Shown: piece after piece, positions 1-9,827 of the stretch | Position numbering within the stretch: the stretch's first letter is position 1 | Layout: each line of letters opens with the position of its first letter | NCBI RefSeq assembly: GCF_001692325.1 | Contig: NZ_LXKN01000001.1 | Span: 434,001 to 498,000, forward strand | DNA: 64,000 nucleotides | Direction of reading: 5' to 3' | Origin: Rhizobium sp. AC27/96 | Lineage (GTDB): Bacteria > Pseudomonadota > Alphaproteobacteria > Rhizobiales > Rhizobiaceae | Made by a program: the position numbers and the translations under genes | Notes under the pieces: model-generated | Told to the model about the DNA's origin: nothing | The model's database searches: none | Seen by the model: the letters and a program-made list of their open reading frames with translations, nothing else

Positions 1-90
1 AAAAGCCTGTGGCTGCGGGGCTTGCGCTATTGACTCCGCTGTAAACAATGTCATTGGGAAGCGAAACGACCCCTAAAAGGACGCTTTATA

Positions 91-1035
91 ATGACAGTTG
101 CTTTCACATTTCCCGGCCAGGGCAGCCAGGCCGTCGGCATGGGCAAGGATCTTGCCGACAATTTCGCCGAGGCGCGCGCCGTCTTCGAGGAAGTCGATGA
201 AGCGCTCGGTGAAAAGCTCTCCGACGTCATCTTCAATGGTCCGGAAGACAAGTTGACGCTGACGGCCAATGCGCAGCCAGCGCTGATGGCTGTGTCGCTT
301 GCCGTCATTCGTGTTCTGCAGGCCCGCGGCCTCGATCTGAAGAGCAAGGTCGCCTATGTCGCCGGCCATTCGCTCGGTGAATATTCGGCGCTCTGTGCCG
401 CCGGTACTTTCTCGCTTGCCGACACCGCGCGGCTGCTGCGAATTCGCGGCAACGCCATGCAGGCGGCGGTTCCCGTCGGCGTTGGCGCCATGGCCGCGAT
501 CATCGGGCTCGAACATGCCGATGTCGTCGCCGTCTGTGAGGAAGCCTCCGCCCTCGGCGCCTGTCAGATTGCCAATGACAATGGCGGCGGCCAGATCGTC
601 ATTTCCGGCGAGAAAGCCTCTGTCGAAAAGGCTGCTGAGATCGCAACCGCCAAGGGCGCCAAGCGTGCCATCCTGCTGCCGGTCTCCGCCCCCTTCCATT
701 CCGTGCTGATGGCGCCGGCTGCCGAAGCGATGCGCGAAGCGCTCGCCGGCGTCGCCAAGGCCAACCCGGTCCTGCCCGTGATTGCCAATGTCAGGGCGGC
801 CCCGGTGACGGATGCGGATGAGATTGCCAGGCTGCTGGTCGAGCAAGTCACCGGCCAGGTTCGCTGGCGCGAGACCGTGGAGTGGTTTGCAGCCAATAAT
901 GTGACAACATTGTATGAAATTGGCGCCGGTAAGGTGCTGACGGGCCTGGCTCGCCGTATCGACAAATCGGTCAATGGCATCGCCGTCAACAACGCCGCGG
1001 ATATCGACACCGTGCTTGGCGCATTGCTCGGCTGA
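91..1035 (+). CDS. fabD: Malonyl-CoA:ACP transacylase FabD
   Basis: Transfers malonyl groups from coenzyme A to acyl carrier protein, supplying the two-carbon donor for type II fatty acid elongation in the cytoplasm. The 314-residue protein has the usual family length. It carries GQGSQ at residues 9-13 and the nucleophile motif GHSLGEYSA with Ser94. The SAPFHS segment near residue 205 supplies the catalytic His. The ATG is preceded by an AAAGGA ribosome binding site. It is the first gene of a fabD-fabG-acpP-fabF cluster on the plus strand and is followed by fabG after 26 bases, so the two are probably co-transcribed. The first 90 bases of the window are probably its leader and promoter region, but I see no confident -35/-10 pair there. 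Confidence 0.97.
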   Translation: MTVAFTFPGQGSQAVGMGKDLADNFAEARAVFEEVDEALGEKLSDVIFNGPEDKLTLTANAQPALMAVSLAVIRVLQARGLDLKSKVAYVAGHSLGEYSALCAAGTFSLADTARLLRIRGNAMQAAVPVGVGAMAAIIGLEHADVVAVCEEASALGACQIANDNGGGQIVISGEKASVEKAAEIATAKGAKRAILLPVSAPFHSVLMAPAAEAMREALAGVAKANPVLPVIANVRAAPVTDADEIARLLVEQVTGQVRWRETVEWFAANNVTTLYEIGAGKVLTGLARRIDKSVNGIAVNNAADIDTVLGALLG

Positions 1036-1061
1036 CAGAATTCAAGGAACGAGGGACAAAC

Positions 1062-1799
1062 ATGCTTGATTTGACCGGCCGCAAGGCCCTGGTAACCGGT
1101 TCATCCGGCGGCATCGGCGAAGAGATCGCCCGGCTCCTGCACAAGCAGGGCGCCATTGTCGGCCTGCACGGCACACGCGTCGAAAAGCTGGAGGCACTGG
1201 CGTCCGAACTCGGCGATCGCGTCAAGATATTCCCGGCCAACCTGTCGGATCGCGACGAGGTCAAGGCGCTCGGCGCGAAGGCCGAAGAAGAGCTCGGCGG
1301 CGTCGATATTCTCGTCAACAATGCCGGTATCACCAAGGACGGCCTGTTCGTGCGCATGAGCGACGACGATTGGGATGCCGTGCTGGAAGTCAACCTCACG
1401 GCTGTCTTCCGCCTCACGCGCGAGCTGACCCATCCGATGATGCGCCGCCGCTATGGCCGCATCATCAACATCACGTCGGTCGTCGGCGTCACCGGCAATC
1501 CGGGTCAGGCGAACTACTGCGCCTCCAAGGCCGGCATGATCGGTTTCACCAAGTCTCTGGCGCAGGAAATTGCCACCCGCAACGTCACGGTAAACTGCGT
1601 TGCTCCCGGCTTCATCGAGAGCGCCATGACCGGCAAGCTGAACGATAAGCAGAAGGAAGCCATCATGGGCGCCATTCCCATGAAGCGCATGGGCACCGGT
1701 GCGGAGGTCGCTTCGGCGGTCGCCTATCTTGCTTCCTCGGAAGCAAGCTACGTCACGGGCCAGACGATCCATGTCAACGGCGGCATGGCAATGATCTAA
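1062..1799 (+). CDS. fabG: 3-oxoacyl-ACP reductase FabG
   Basis: Uses NADPH to reduce 3-oxoacyl-ACP to 3-hydroxyacyl-ACP, the first reduction in each fatty acid elongation cycle. It is a classical short-chain dehydrogenase of 245 residues. The cofactor motif TGSSGGIG lies at residues 12-19 and NNAG at 86-89. The catalytic residues are Ser139, Tyr152 and Lys156 (YCASK). A good ribosome binding site (AAGGAACGAGG) lies before the ATG. Its place between fabD and acpP supports FabG over the many other short-chain dehydrogenases found in rhizobia. A strong hairpin begins nine bases after the stop codon and separates it from acpP. Confidence 0.96.
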   Translation: MLDLTGRKALVTGSSGGIGEEIARLLHKQGAIVGLHGTRVEKLEALASELGDRVKIFPANLSDRDEVKALGAKAEEELGGVDILVNNAGITKDGLFVRMSDDDWDAVLEVNLTAVFRLTRELTHPMMRRRYGRIINITSVVGVTGNPGQANYCASKAGMIGFTKSLAQEIATRNVTVNCVAPGFIESAMTGKLNDKQKEAIMGAIPMKRMGTGAEVASAVAYLASSEASYVTGQTIHVNGGMAMI

Positions 1800-1807
1800 A
1801 GGGAATT

Positions 1808-1837
1808 GCTATTGGAGGGAACTTTCCCTCCAATAGC
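1808..1837 (+). terminator. Perfect 13-bp hairpin between fabG and acpP
   Basis: GCTATTGGAGGGA (1808-1820) and its exact complement (1825-1837) enclose a four-base loop. No T-run follows, so it may act as a processing or mRNA-stabilising hairpin rather than a full intrinsic terminator. The rest of the 287-base gap before acpP holds no convincing gene and probably contains an acpP promoter. Confidence 0.6.
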
Positions 1838-2086
1838 ATGTTGAGCAACCCGGAGCCGGCTATTTTCTGGCTTTGCGACGGACTTAAACCGTGTTAAGCG
1901 GGCCATGACTGTGAACAGTCGTCCCGAAAATGCAGACGGACGGCGCCGCGCTCAAGGCGGCTCGACCGGATCTCAGTGCCGGGTTGAACGGGTTTGCCAG
2001 CGGCGTCAAGACAGATGCTGCAGGCTTGAATTAGGTAGGGATGTCACAGGGCATTCTGATCAGGACATAAGGTCGAGGAAACCGAC

Positions 2087-2323
2087 ATGAGCGATATCGC
2101 AGAACGCGTAAAGAAAATTGTTGTTGATCATCTTGGCGTTGACGCCGACAAGGTCGTTGAAGGCGCAAGCTTCATCGACGATCTGGGTGCGGACTCGCTC
2201 GACACTGTCGAACTGGTCATGGCCTTCGAAGAAGAATTCGGCGTTGAAATCCCCGATGATGCTGCTGACTCGATCCTGACGGTCGGCGACGCGGTAAAGT
2301 TCATTGAGAAGGCCCAGGCCTAA
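2087..2323 (+). CDS. acpP: Acyl carrier protein AcpP
   Basis: The small acidic carrier to which growing fatty acyl chains are attached through 4'-phosphopantetheine. It is 78 residues long, the standard size. The attachment site is Ser37 in [10 protein letters not shown], followed by the acidic helix typical of the constitutive AcpP ([11 protein letters not shown]). The ribosome binding site GAGGAAA lies just before the ATG. It sits between fabG and fabF but is set off by hairpins on both sides (1808-1837 and 2343-2364). That arrangement fits the high independent expression usual for acpP. Rhizobia also carry specialised ACPs such as NodF and AcpXL, but sequence and neighbourhood here point to the housekeeping copy. 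Confidence 0.97.
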   Translation: MSDIAERVKKIVVDHLGVDADKVVEGASFIDDLGADSLDTVELVMAFEEEFGVEIPDDAADSILTVGDAVKFIEKAQA

Positions 2324-2342
2324 TCCTCTGTGCTTTTTGAAC

Positions 2343-2364
2343 GGGCGGGCTGAAGAGTCCGCCC
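2343..2364 (+). terminator. Predicted terminator after acpP
   Basis: GGGCGGGCT and AGTCCGCCC form a nine-pair stem with one G-T pair and a GAAG loop. TATTTC follows. The position 19 bases after the acpP stop fits an intrinsic terminator for the abundant acpP transcript. Confidence 0.7.
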
Positions 2365-2437
2365 TATTTCGTCCGGCCATGTCGGGCGAGCAATATTTAT
2401 ACGCATATCATCATAAGAAGACGGGGGTCTGCGGGCG

Positions 2438-3700
2438 ATGAGACGTGTCGTTATCACGGGTACCGGCATGGTATCACCTTTGGGCTGTGGCACGGAGGTG
2501 TCCTGGTCGCGCTTGATCGCCGGGCACAACGGCGCACGCCTCGTGACCGAATTCGAAGTCGAAGATCTTCCCGCCAAGATCGCATGCCGCATTCCGGTAG
2601 GCGACGGCACCGACGGCACGTTCAATGCTGACGATTGGATGGAGCCGAAGGAACAGCGCAAGGTCGATACCTTCATCATCTATGGCATGGCGGCCGCCGA
2701 TATGGCACTTGCCGATGCTGGCTGGCATCCGTCCACCGACGAGGACCAGATCGCGACCGGTGTCATGATCGGCTCCGGCATCGGCGGCCTCGAAGGCATC
2801 GTTGAAGCCGGCTACACGCTGCGCGACAAGGGTCCGCGCCGTATCTCGCCCTTCTTCATTCCCGGGCGCCTCATCAATCTCGTTTCCGGCCAGGTTTCGA
2901 TTCGCCACAAGCTGCGCGGCCCGAACCATGCCGTTGTCACCGCATGCTCGACCGGTGCGCATGCCATCGGCGATGCTGCCCGCCTGATCATGCTCGGCGA
3001 TGCCGATGTCATGGTGGCCGGCGGCGCGGAAGCTCCGGTCTGCCGTATCTCGCTTGCCGGCTTTGCCGCCTGCAAGGCGCTGTCGACGGAATACAATGAC
3101 GACCCGCAAAAGGCCTCGCGCCCTTACGATCGCGATCGTGACGGCTTCGTCATGGGCGAGGGTGCCGGCATCGTCGTTCTGGAAGAGCTGGAACATGCCA
3201 AGGCGCGTGGCGCCAAGATCTACGCCGAAGTTGTGGGCTACGGCCTTTCCGGCGACGCCTATCATATCACTGCTCCGTCGTCCGACGGCGAGGGCGCGTA
3301 CCGCTGCATGATGTCGGCCCTGAAGCGCGCGGGCCTGACCCCGGCGGATGTCGACTACATCAACGCTCATGGCACTTCGACCATGGCAGACACGATCGAG
3401 CTCGGCGCCGTCGAGCGGTTGGTCGGCAATGCCGCATCGAAGATCTCGATGTCGTCGACGAAATCGGCGACGGGTCATCTGCTCGGTGCTGCCGGTGCGA
3501 TCGAGGCGATCTTCGCCACGCTCGCCATTCGCGACAACATCGCGCCGCCGACGCTCAACCTCGACAATCCGGAACGGGAGACTGCAATCGATCTCGTTCC
3601 GCACAAGGCCCGCAAGCGGGAAGTCAACGTTGCGCTGTCGAATTCCTTCGGGTTCGGCGGCACGAATGCGTCGCTTGTCCTGCGCCGTTATGAGGCTTAA
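2438..3700 (+). CDS. fabF: 3-oxoacyl-ACP synthase II FabF
   Basis: Condenses malonyl-ACP with acyl-ACP in fatty acid elongation. The 420-residue protein shows the thiolase-fold condensing enzyme triad. Catalytic Cys170 lies in ACSTGAHAIG, one His in NAHGTSTMAD near residue 310, and the second His with its Lys in KSATGHLLGAAGA near residue 345. A C-terminal NSFGFGGTNASL motif is intact. It follows acpP, and a predicted terminator lies between it and mltG. Cold-adaptation or membrane-fluidity roles known for FabF in enterobacteria cannot be judged from sequence alone. Confidence 0.96.
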   Translation: MRRVVITGTGMVSPLGCGTEVSWSRLIAGHNGARLVTEFEVEDLPAKIACRIPVGDGTDGTFNADDWMEPKEQRKVDTFIIYGMAAADMALADAGWHPSTDEDQIATGVMIGSGIGGLEGIVEAGYTLRDKGPRRISPFFIPGRLINLVSGQVSIRHKLRGPNHAVVTACSTGAHAIGDAARLIMLGDADVMVAGGAEAPVCRISLAGFAACKALSTEYNDDPQKASRPYDRDRDGFVMGEGAGIVVLEELEHAKARGAKIYAEVVGYGLSGDAYHITAPSSDGEGAYRCMMSALKRAGLTPADVDYINAHGTSTMADTIELGAVERLVGNAASKISMSSTKSATGHLLGAAGAIEAIFATLAIRDNIAPPTLNLDNPERETAIDLVPHKARKREVNVALSNSFGFGGTNASLVLRRYEA

Positions 3701-3816
3701 TAACAGCGCGTAACTGCAAAGCGGGAGTGTTCCTCGGCAAGCCTGCGTGCCGTTCTCGAATGTTGCCGCGCTTCACTGCATCCTCAAGATGCATCGCGGT
3801 CATGTTCGATCGGTCC

Positions 3817-3844
3817 AAGTCGGAGCCTGACAAGGCCCCGACTT
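3817..3844 (+). terminator. Predicted terminator after fabF
   Basis: AAGTCGGAGCCT (3817-3828) and AGGCCCCGACTT (3833-3844) form a 12-position stem with one mismatch around a GACA loop. A T-rich stretch follows before the mltG start. Nothing else was recognised in the 215-base gap between fabF and mltG. Confidence 0.55.
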
Positions 3845-3915
3845 ATCTTCTGAACCTGTTTTTTGCCGCATTGCTTGGCCAAAGAGCAGGCAATTAAAAA
3901 AGGAAGGGATTGCCG

Positions 3916-5130
3916 GTGAGCGATACGAACCAGAGCAACGGAACTCCGAACGGGCAGAAGGGGCCGATCATCCCCAAATCGGCAAGCGAAGCCCTGCGCC
4001 CGGAGCGTGTTCCGGATCCGCCGAAGCGTTCTCGCAAAGCCCGCAGCCAGATGGTGATCTTCCTGAACTTCCTGATGACGCTGGTGGTTTTCGTCGTCAT
4101 TGCGGCAGTGGGCGGCACCTATTATGCATTCTCGATCTATCAGAGCCCGGGTCCGCTGACGACCAACACGAATTTCATCGTGCGCAACGGCGCCGGATTG
4201 AATGAGATTGCCAATCGTCTGGAATCCAACAACATCATCACCGATCAGCGCATCTTCCGCTGGTTGACGACCACCTATCTGCATGATGGCGAAACCCTGC
4301 GGACCGGCGAATACGAGATCAAGGCCGGCGCTTCGATGAAGGACATCATGGAGCTGCTGAAATCGGGCAAATCCATCCTTTATTCCGTGACCCTGCCCGA
4401 AGGGCTGACCGTTCGGCAGATCTTCAACAAGCTGCAGGCCGATCCGGTGCTGGAAGGCGATTTGCCGTCGGCCTTGCCGACGGAAGGCAGCCTGAGACCC
4501 GACACCTACAAGTTTACGCGCGGCACCAAGCGCACCGAGATCGTCGAGCAGATGGCCGCCGCGCAGGAAAAGCTGGTGGATCAGATCTGGCAAAAGCGCG
4601 ATTCCGGCGTGCAGCTGGCCAACAAGCAGGACTTCGTCACCCTGGCTTCAATCGTCGAGAAGGAAACCGGCCTGGCGGATGAGCGTGCGCACGTAGCCTC
4701 CGTATTCCTGAACCGGCTTGCCAAGGGCATGCGCCTGCAATCCGATCCGACGATCATCTACGGTCTGTTTGGCGGCGAGGGGAAGCCTTCCGATCGCCCG
4801 ATCTACCAGTCGGATCTGAAGAAAGAGACGCCTTACAACACCTACCTGATCAAGGGTCTGCCGCCGACGCCGATCGCAAATCCCGGCAGGGATGCGCTGG
4901 AAGCGGTCGCCAATCCCTGGAAGACGCAGGATCTCTATTTCGTGGCCGACGGCACAGGCGGTCACGTCTTTGCCGCGACGCTCGATGAGCACAACGCCAA
5001 CGTCAAGCGCTGGCGCAAGCTGGTCGCTGAGAAGGGCGAAGATCCGAGCGCCATCGCCGTCGATGGTCAGCCCGACGATTCCGCAACCGCTCCGGGCTCT
5101 GGCACTCAGCAGAAGAAGAAGACCAACTAA
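3916..5130 (+). CDS. mltG: Endolytic murein transglycosylase MltG
   Basis: A membrane-anchored lytic transglycosylase that cleaves nascent glycan strands and so limits their length (YceG family). The protein is about 404 residues. A proline- and charge-rich cytoplasmic N-terminus of about 45 residues precedes one transmembrane helix (about 47-67). A LysM-like segment follows, then the catalytic domain, with the family Glu in ASIVEKETG near residue 248. I chose the GTG at 3916 because AGGAAGGGA lies six bases upstream; the TTG two codons earlier is too close to that site. The mltG gene follows fabF in many rhizobia. The C-terminal tail is low complexity and ends in lysines. Confidence 0.93.
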   Translation: MSDTNQSNGTPNGQKGPIIPKSASEALRPERVPDPPKRSRKARSQMVIFLNFLMTLVVFVVIAAVGGTYYAFSIYQSPGPLTTNTNFIVRNGAGLNEIANRLESNNIITDQRIFRWLTTTYLHDGETLRTGEYEIKAGASMKDIMELLKSGKSILYSVTLPEGLTVRQIFNKLQADPVLEGDLPSALPTEGSLRPDTYKFTRGTKRTEIVEQMAAAQEKLVDQIWQKRDSGVQLANKQDFVTLASIVEKETGLADERAHVASVFLNRLAKGMRLQSDPTIIYGLFGGEGKPSDRPIYQSDLKKETPYNTYLIKGLPPTPIANPGRDALEAVANPWKTQDLYFVADGTGGHVFAATLDEHNANVKRWRKLVAEKGEDPSAIAVDGQPDDSATAPGSGTQQKKKTN

Positions 5131-5138
5131 TCCTTGTT

Positions 5139-5168
5139 GCACCACGGCTTCGATGAGGCCCGTGGTGC
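5139..5168 (+). terminator. Predicted terminator after mltG
   Basis: GCACCACGG and CCGTGGTGC pair across a 12-base loop eight bases after the mltG stop. GGTTTCACTTT follows. It is a moderate-quality intrinsic terminator. Confidence 0.5.
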
Positions 5169-5240
5169 GGTTTCACTTTACATTGGTCGTCAATCCAACG
5201 ATTTTCGGTGGATTGGGGATGGGAATTTTCGGAGGCTTGC

Positions 5241-6128
5241 ATGGCATTGCAGTCCATGACCGGTTTTGCCCGGCGTGAGGGAACGAGCGGTCGCGGTCGC
5301 TGGGCATGGGAATTGCGCTCGGTGAACGGCAAGGGGCTGGATGTCCGCCTGCGTCTGCCGCCCGGCCTTGAGCGGCTGGAGACGGAAGTCCGCAAGTCGA
5401 TCTCCGACCGGTTTTCCCGTGGCAATCTCCAGGTCAGCCTGTCGCTGTCGGTCGAGGAAAGCCGCATCGAGGTCGTCGTGAACCAGGATGCGCTCGCAGC
5501 AGTGCTGGCGCTGCGCGATCAGCTCGCTGGTATCATCGATCCCGCGCCGTTGAGACTGGATAGCCTCATGGCGGTTCGAGGCCTTGTCGAGTTTAAGGAA
5601 GCCGAGGAAAGCGAAGAAACGCTTGCTGCGCGCGATGCGGATATCCTGAGTGGCCTAACAGCGGCCGTGGCGGATCTCCACGAGATGCGGGGCCGGGAAG
5701 GGCAGGCACTTGGCAATATCCTGCTCGGCCATGTCGCCACAATCGAGGCTCTGACGGCAACGATCGAGCGCGACCCCTCCCGCTCGCCGCAGGAGATCGC
5801 CACGAGGCTGGCGGCTCAGGTTGCCATGCTTCTCGAGGGCTCGTCTGGTCTCGACCGCGACCGGCTGCACGCCGAAGCCGCCCTGCTTGCCACCAAGGCC
5901 GACCTTCGCGAAGAGATCGACCGGCTTAAGGCCCATGTGGCGGCAGCTCGCGATCTTATTTCCAAAGGCGGGCCTGTCGGCCGCAAGCTCGATTTTCTTG
6001 CACAGGAATTTAACCGGGAATCGAATACTATCTGTTCGAAGTCGAATGCCGCCGCGGTCACCACGGCCGGCATCGAATTGAAGGTAGTTATCGACCAGTT
6101 CCGCGAACAGGTTCAGAATCTGGAGTAG
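5241..6128 (+). CDS. YicC family protein (probable endoribonuclease)
   Basis: Member of the conserved YicC/YloC family, about 295 residues, near the family norm. The N-terminal block SMTGFARREG and the C-terminal block LDFLAQEFNRESNTICSKS are diagnostic. E. coli YicC has been described as an RNA-cleaving enzyme, so an RNA-processing role is likely but inferred by family. The ATG at 5241 is preferred over an upstream in-frame start at 5208 because GGAGG lies five bases before it and the family begins with this methionine. The gene is followed after three bases by gmk, the usual arrangement in alphaproteobacteria, and the two are almost certainly one transcript. Confidence 0.92.
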   Translation: MALQSMTGFARREGTSGRGRWAWELRSVNGKGLDVRLRLPPGLERLETEVRKSISDRFSRGNLQVSLSLSVEESRIEVVVNQDALAAVLALRDQLAGIIDPAPLRLDSLMAVRGLVEFKEAEESEETLAARDADILSGLTAAVADLHEMRGREGQALGNILLGHVATIEALTATIERDPSRSPQEIATRLAAQVAMLLEGSSGLDRDRLHAEAALLATKADLREEIDRLKAHVAAARDLISKGGPVGRKLDFLAQEFNRESNTICSKSNAAAVTTAGIELKVVIDQFREQVQNLE

Positions 6129-6131
6129 GCC

Positions 6132-6794
<663 letters not shown>

Positions 6795-6815
6795 CAGGCC
6801 GGCCGTATGCTCTGA

Positions 6816-7643
6816 TCAGAGGCAATTCGCCAATCGGCAGAACTCTTCGATGGAGAGCGTTTCAGCGCGCCGCTGGGGATCAATATCCGCTTTAAGCAGC
6901 AATGCCTCGCCGCCGATCGGCTTCAGGCTCTGGCGCAGCATCTTCCGGCGTTGGCCGAAGGCTGCCTGCGTCACCTTCTCAAGCTTGTCGACCGTGCAGG
7001 GAATGGGGTTTTCCCTCGGTGTCAGATGCACCACCGTCGAGGTGACCTTTGGCGGTGGCGTGAAAGCCTGCGGTGATATGTCGAAGGCCATGTGCGCCTG
7101 CGTGCGCCAGCCGCAGAGCACGCCGAGCCGGCCATAATGATCGTCATCCTCCTGCGCAACGATCCGCTGGCCGACTTCCTTTTGGAACATCAGGGTCAGC
7201 GATTGCCAGAAGGGCGGCCAGGAAGCCGGCAAGAGCCAGTTGACGAGCAGCTGCGTGCCGACATTGTAGGGGAGGTTGGCGATGATCTTGACAGGACCTG
7301 CCGGTGCCATTGCCGCGAAGTCCGTCTTCAGGGCATCGCCCTCGATGACTTCGAGCCGCCCTGGGTAGTGATCGGCAATTTCCGCCAATGCCGGCAGGCA
7401 GCGCGCATCGCGTTCGACGGCGATGACCTTGGCCGCACCCAGCGCCAGAATGGCGCGCGTCAGGCCGCCTGGTCCCGGTCCTACCTCGAAAACCGTAACG
7501 CCGTCAAGCGAGCCAGCGGTACGAGCGACCTTCTGCGTCAGGTTCAGATCGAGAAGAAAGTTCTGGCCAAGCGCCTTGCGTGCGTCGAGGCCGTGGCGCT
7601 GTATCACATCGCGAAGGGGAGGCAAACCATCGAGAGCGGCCAT
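6816..7643 (-). CDS. rsmA: 16S rRNA dimethyladenosine transferase RsmA/KsgA
   Basis: Dimethylates two adjacent adenosines in the 3'-terminal helix of 16S rRNA during 30S assembly, using S-adenosylmethionine. The protein is 275 residues. The KALGQNFL motif at residues 23-30, the SAM-binding GPGPGG at 55-60 and the catalytic NLPYNV near residue 122 are all visible. The start codon overlaps the stop of pdxA by one base, so the genes are translationally linked. The minus-strand order SurA-like gene, pdxA, rsmA matches the surA-pdxA-ksgA operon known from E. coli. Confidence 0.97.
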   Translation of the reverse strand: MAALDGLPPLRDVIQRHGLDARKALGQNFLLDLNLTQKVARTAGSLDGVTVFEVGPGPGGLTRAILALGAAKVIAVERDARCLPALAEIADHYPGRLEVIEGDALKTDFAAMAPAGPVKIIANLPYNVGTQLLVNWLLPASWPPFWQSLTLMFQKEVGQRIVAQEDDDHYGRLGVLCGWRTQAHMAFDISPQAFTPPPKVTSTVVHLTPRENPIPCTVDKLEKVTQAAFGQRRKMLRQSLKPIGGEALLLKADIDPQRRAETLSIEEFCRLANCL

Positions 7644-8668
7644 CAGCGGTTGCTTCCGGTCTTGCCGCTGATTTCGCTTGCCAGCTTGAGGGCAGCCACG
7701 AGGCTGTCTGCCTTGGCAAGGCCCTTGCCGGCGATGCTGAAAGCGGTGCCGTGGTCAGGCGAGGTGCGGACGAATGGCAACCCGAGCGTCACATTGACGG
7801 AATCATCGAAGCCCAATGCCTTGGCCGGGATCAGGGCCTGATCGTGGTACATGCAGATGGCGACGTCGTATCGGCGTCGGGCCTCGTCATGGAACATCGT
7901 GTCGGCGGGCAGGGGGCCGAAGGCGTCGATCCCCTCGCTGCGAAGGGCCTCGACAGCCGGCCGGACGATCTCGTCATCTTCCTTGCCAAGCGCGCCATTC
8001 TCTCCGGCATGGGGATTGAGCCCCGCAACCGCCAGGCGCGGCTTGGAGAAGCCGAAGCGGGTTCGCAGGTCATGCTCGGTAATCCGACAGGTCTCCGCGA
8101 TCAGATCGGTTGTCAGCGCCTGTGGTACATCCTTCAGCGGAATATGGATTGTCACAGGGATAGCACGGAGCTTGGGGCCGGCCAGAAGCATGACGGGCAT
8201 GACCGGCCTGCCGGTTGCGCGCGTGGCCAGATCCGCCAGAAATTCCGTGTGGCCCGGGAAGCCGAAGCCGGCATCATAGAGAACCGATTTGGCGATCGGG
8301 TTGGTGACGACGGCGGAGGTCTTGCCGCCCATGGTCAGGGAGACCGCCATTTCGATGGCGGCGATCGTTGCCTTGGCTGTGCCGACGCGCGGCTCACCTG
8401 CAACGACTGTTATCCCAGCCTCGATCGGCAGGATCGGCAGGGCATCAGGGAAGACATCGCACGCGGTCGCCGGATCGGCCTCCTTCAGAGGCACATCGAG
8501 GCCAAGCTGCAAGGCCCGCGCAGAGAGAATGCCCGCATCGCCGAGAAACAGGAAAGGTGGCAGGCCGAGCTCGCCGCGGCGAAGCCAGGCAGCGAGCGTG
8601 ATGTCGGGGCCTATGCCCGCCGGATCCCCTTGCGTCAGCGCCAGGGGGATGGAAGAGCGCAGTGGCAT
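7643..8668 (-). CDS. pdxA: 4-hydroxythreonine-4-phosphate dehydrogenase PdxA
   Basis: NAD-dependent enzyme of the DXP-dependent pyridoxal 5'-phosphate pathway that oxidises 4-phosphohydroxy-L-threonine. The protein is 341 residues, as expected. It begins with [15 protein letters not shown]. The metal-binding histidines lie in [20 protein letters not shown] and [15 protein letters not shown]. Six bases separate its start from the stop of the upstream SurA-like gene, and its own stop overlaps the rsmA start. These spacings indicate one transcript. Confidence 0.97.
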   Translation of the reverse strand: MPLRSSIPLALTQGDPAGIGPDITLAAWLRRGELGLPPFLFLGDAGILSARALQLGLDVPLKEADPATACDVFPDALPILPIEAGITVVAGEPRVGTAKATIAAIEMAVSLTMGGKTSAVVTNPIAKSVLYDAGFGFPGHTEFLADLATRATGRPVMPVMLLAGPKLRAIPVTIHIPLKDVPQALTTDLIAETCRITEHDLRTRFGFSKPRLAVAGLNPHAGENGALGKEDDEIVRPAVEALRSEGIDAFGPLPADTMFHDEARRRYDVAICMYHDQALIPAKALGFDDSVNVTLGLPFVRTSPDHGTAFSIAGKGLAKADSLVAALKLASEISGKTGSNR

Positions 8669-8674
8669 TGGCGA

Positions 8675-9619
8675 TCAGCGATAGACGATCTGCGCCTTGG
8701 AGCGCAGTTCATCCATGTATTTCTTGTCGTTGGCGCTGACGCCCTGGGCATTGTTCTTGCCGATATCTTCGGCGCGGAAGACTGCGGCTGCGGCGACGTC
8801 GTCATTGACCTGACGCTGCGAGCAGATCGCGACATATTCGACACCGCGATCCGTCACAACGGCGCTGGTCGTATTGCCGCTAGCCTTTTCGAGCAACGGC
8901 TTCCAGATTTCCGGAACTTCAGGCGCCAGAATGCGGCCGAGGTCCTGAACGGAGACGTCGCGCATCGTCGCGGCAAAAACCTTTGCCTGGTCGCAGCCCG
9001 GGAATTTTGCACGGGATGCTTCGGCTTCCGCCTTGCGTGCGTTCAGGATGGCATTCCGCTTTGCGGCCGGGACGACGAAGATGATCTGCTTCAGGAAGTA
9101 TTCCGTTGTGACCGGCTTCGTCTTGTTCTCCGTCATGCGCGTGACGAGATCGTCGTTGGAGATCTTGCTGCTTGCGCCGAAGCGGGCATTGACCACGCGC
9201 GGCCAGCTCATGGAAATGGCAATGTAGGATTTGAAGTGATCGACCGTCACGCCCATTTTATCGAGGATCTGGCTGAGCTGTTCGGTCGACATCTTGTTGC
9301 TCGCCGCAAAACGGCCGAAGGCAGCGTCGACATCCGTCGTCGAAACGGACATGCGCAGGCGGGAGATTTCCGCGCGTTTCAGCGTTTCGTCGACAAGCTG
9401 ATCCTTTGCCAGCTTGTTGAGGTCGCCCTTCTGGCGCTGAAGCTTCAGGAAGTTGACGCGCTTGGCGATATCGCCCGATGTAATGACCTGATTGTTGACA
9501 AGAACCTTCACCTCGCTCGCCGCGAAAGCGACATCGCTGCTCGGCACGGCGAAGCTTGCCATAACAAGGGCTGCAGCTCCGAACATCAGAGCGCGAATCG
9601 GTGTCTTTCCAGAAAACAT
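8675..9619 (-). CDS. SurA-like periplasmic chaperone/peptidyl-prolyl isomerase
   Basis: Predicted periplasmic chaperone for outer-membrane proteins. The protein is about 314 residues, shorter than E. coli SurA (about 430). A signal peptide with a hydrophobic core near residues 10-32 precedes a SurA N-terminal-type region beginning VKVLVNNQVITSGDIAKRVNFL. The C-terminal half could hold one parvulin-like domain, but I cannot see a clear catalytic signature. I chose the ATG at 9619 over the adjacent upstream TTG. The gene precedes pdxA and rsmA exactly as surA does elsewhere, and lptD, a classical SurA client, lies next upstream. Confidence 0.82.
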   Translation of the reverse strand: MFSGKTPIRALMFGAAALVMASFAVPSSDVAFAASEVKVLVNNQVITSGDIAKRVNFLKLQRQKGDLNKLAKDQLVDETLKRAEISRLRMSVSTTDVDAAFGRFAASNKMSTEQLSQILDKMGVTVDHFKSYIAISMSWPRVVNARFGASSKISNDDLVTRMTENKTKPVTTEYFLKQIIFVVPAAKRNAILNARKAEAEASRAKFPGCDQAKVFAATMRDVSVQDLGRILAPEVPEIWKPLLEKASGNTTSAVVTDRGVEYVAICSQRQVNDDVAAAAVFRAEDIGKNNAQGVSANDKKYMDELRSKAQIVYR

Positions 9620-9783
9620 CAACTACCCCTTCCCAAAGGTCTTTCTGCCGGCATGCACCACTTTGGCACGCCGTAGGCGCAATACGTCAACTTTGCGCCA
9701 CATGTCTACAACAAGCGCGATGAATTGCAAAATCCTTGCGGCGAAACAATGACGCAAAAGGGAGAGCGATCCGCCCCGAAACA

Positions 9784-9811
9784 ATAAAGCCGGCTGTGAC
9801 GCCGGCTTTAT
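9784..9811 (-). terminator. Predicted terminator after lptD
   Basis: ATAAAGCCGGC and GCCGGCTTTAT form a perfect 11-bp stem with a six-base loop. On the minus strand it lies 17 bases past the lptD stop and is followed by TGTTTCG. The remaining 205-base gap to the SurA-like gene probably holds that gene's own promoter. Confidence 0.75.
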
Positions 9812-9827
9812 GCAATTTTCTTAGATA

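Noticed and set aside
1884..1897. TTAA-N6-TTAA resembling a CtrA box upstream of acpP
   Set aside because: The spacing is six bases, while CtrA boxes need seven; not supported by other half-site features.
1905..2090. Open frame of 61 codons between fabG and acpP
   Set aside because: Arginine-rich composition typical of chance frames in GC-rich DNA, no ribosome binding site and no recognisable family.
7580..9676. Very long plus-strand open frame (698 codons) opposite rsmA, pdxA and the SurA-like gene
   Set aside because: It covers three well-supported genes in the opposite direction; long antisense frames arise easily in GC-rich genes with biased codons.
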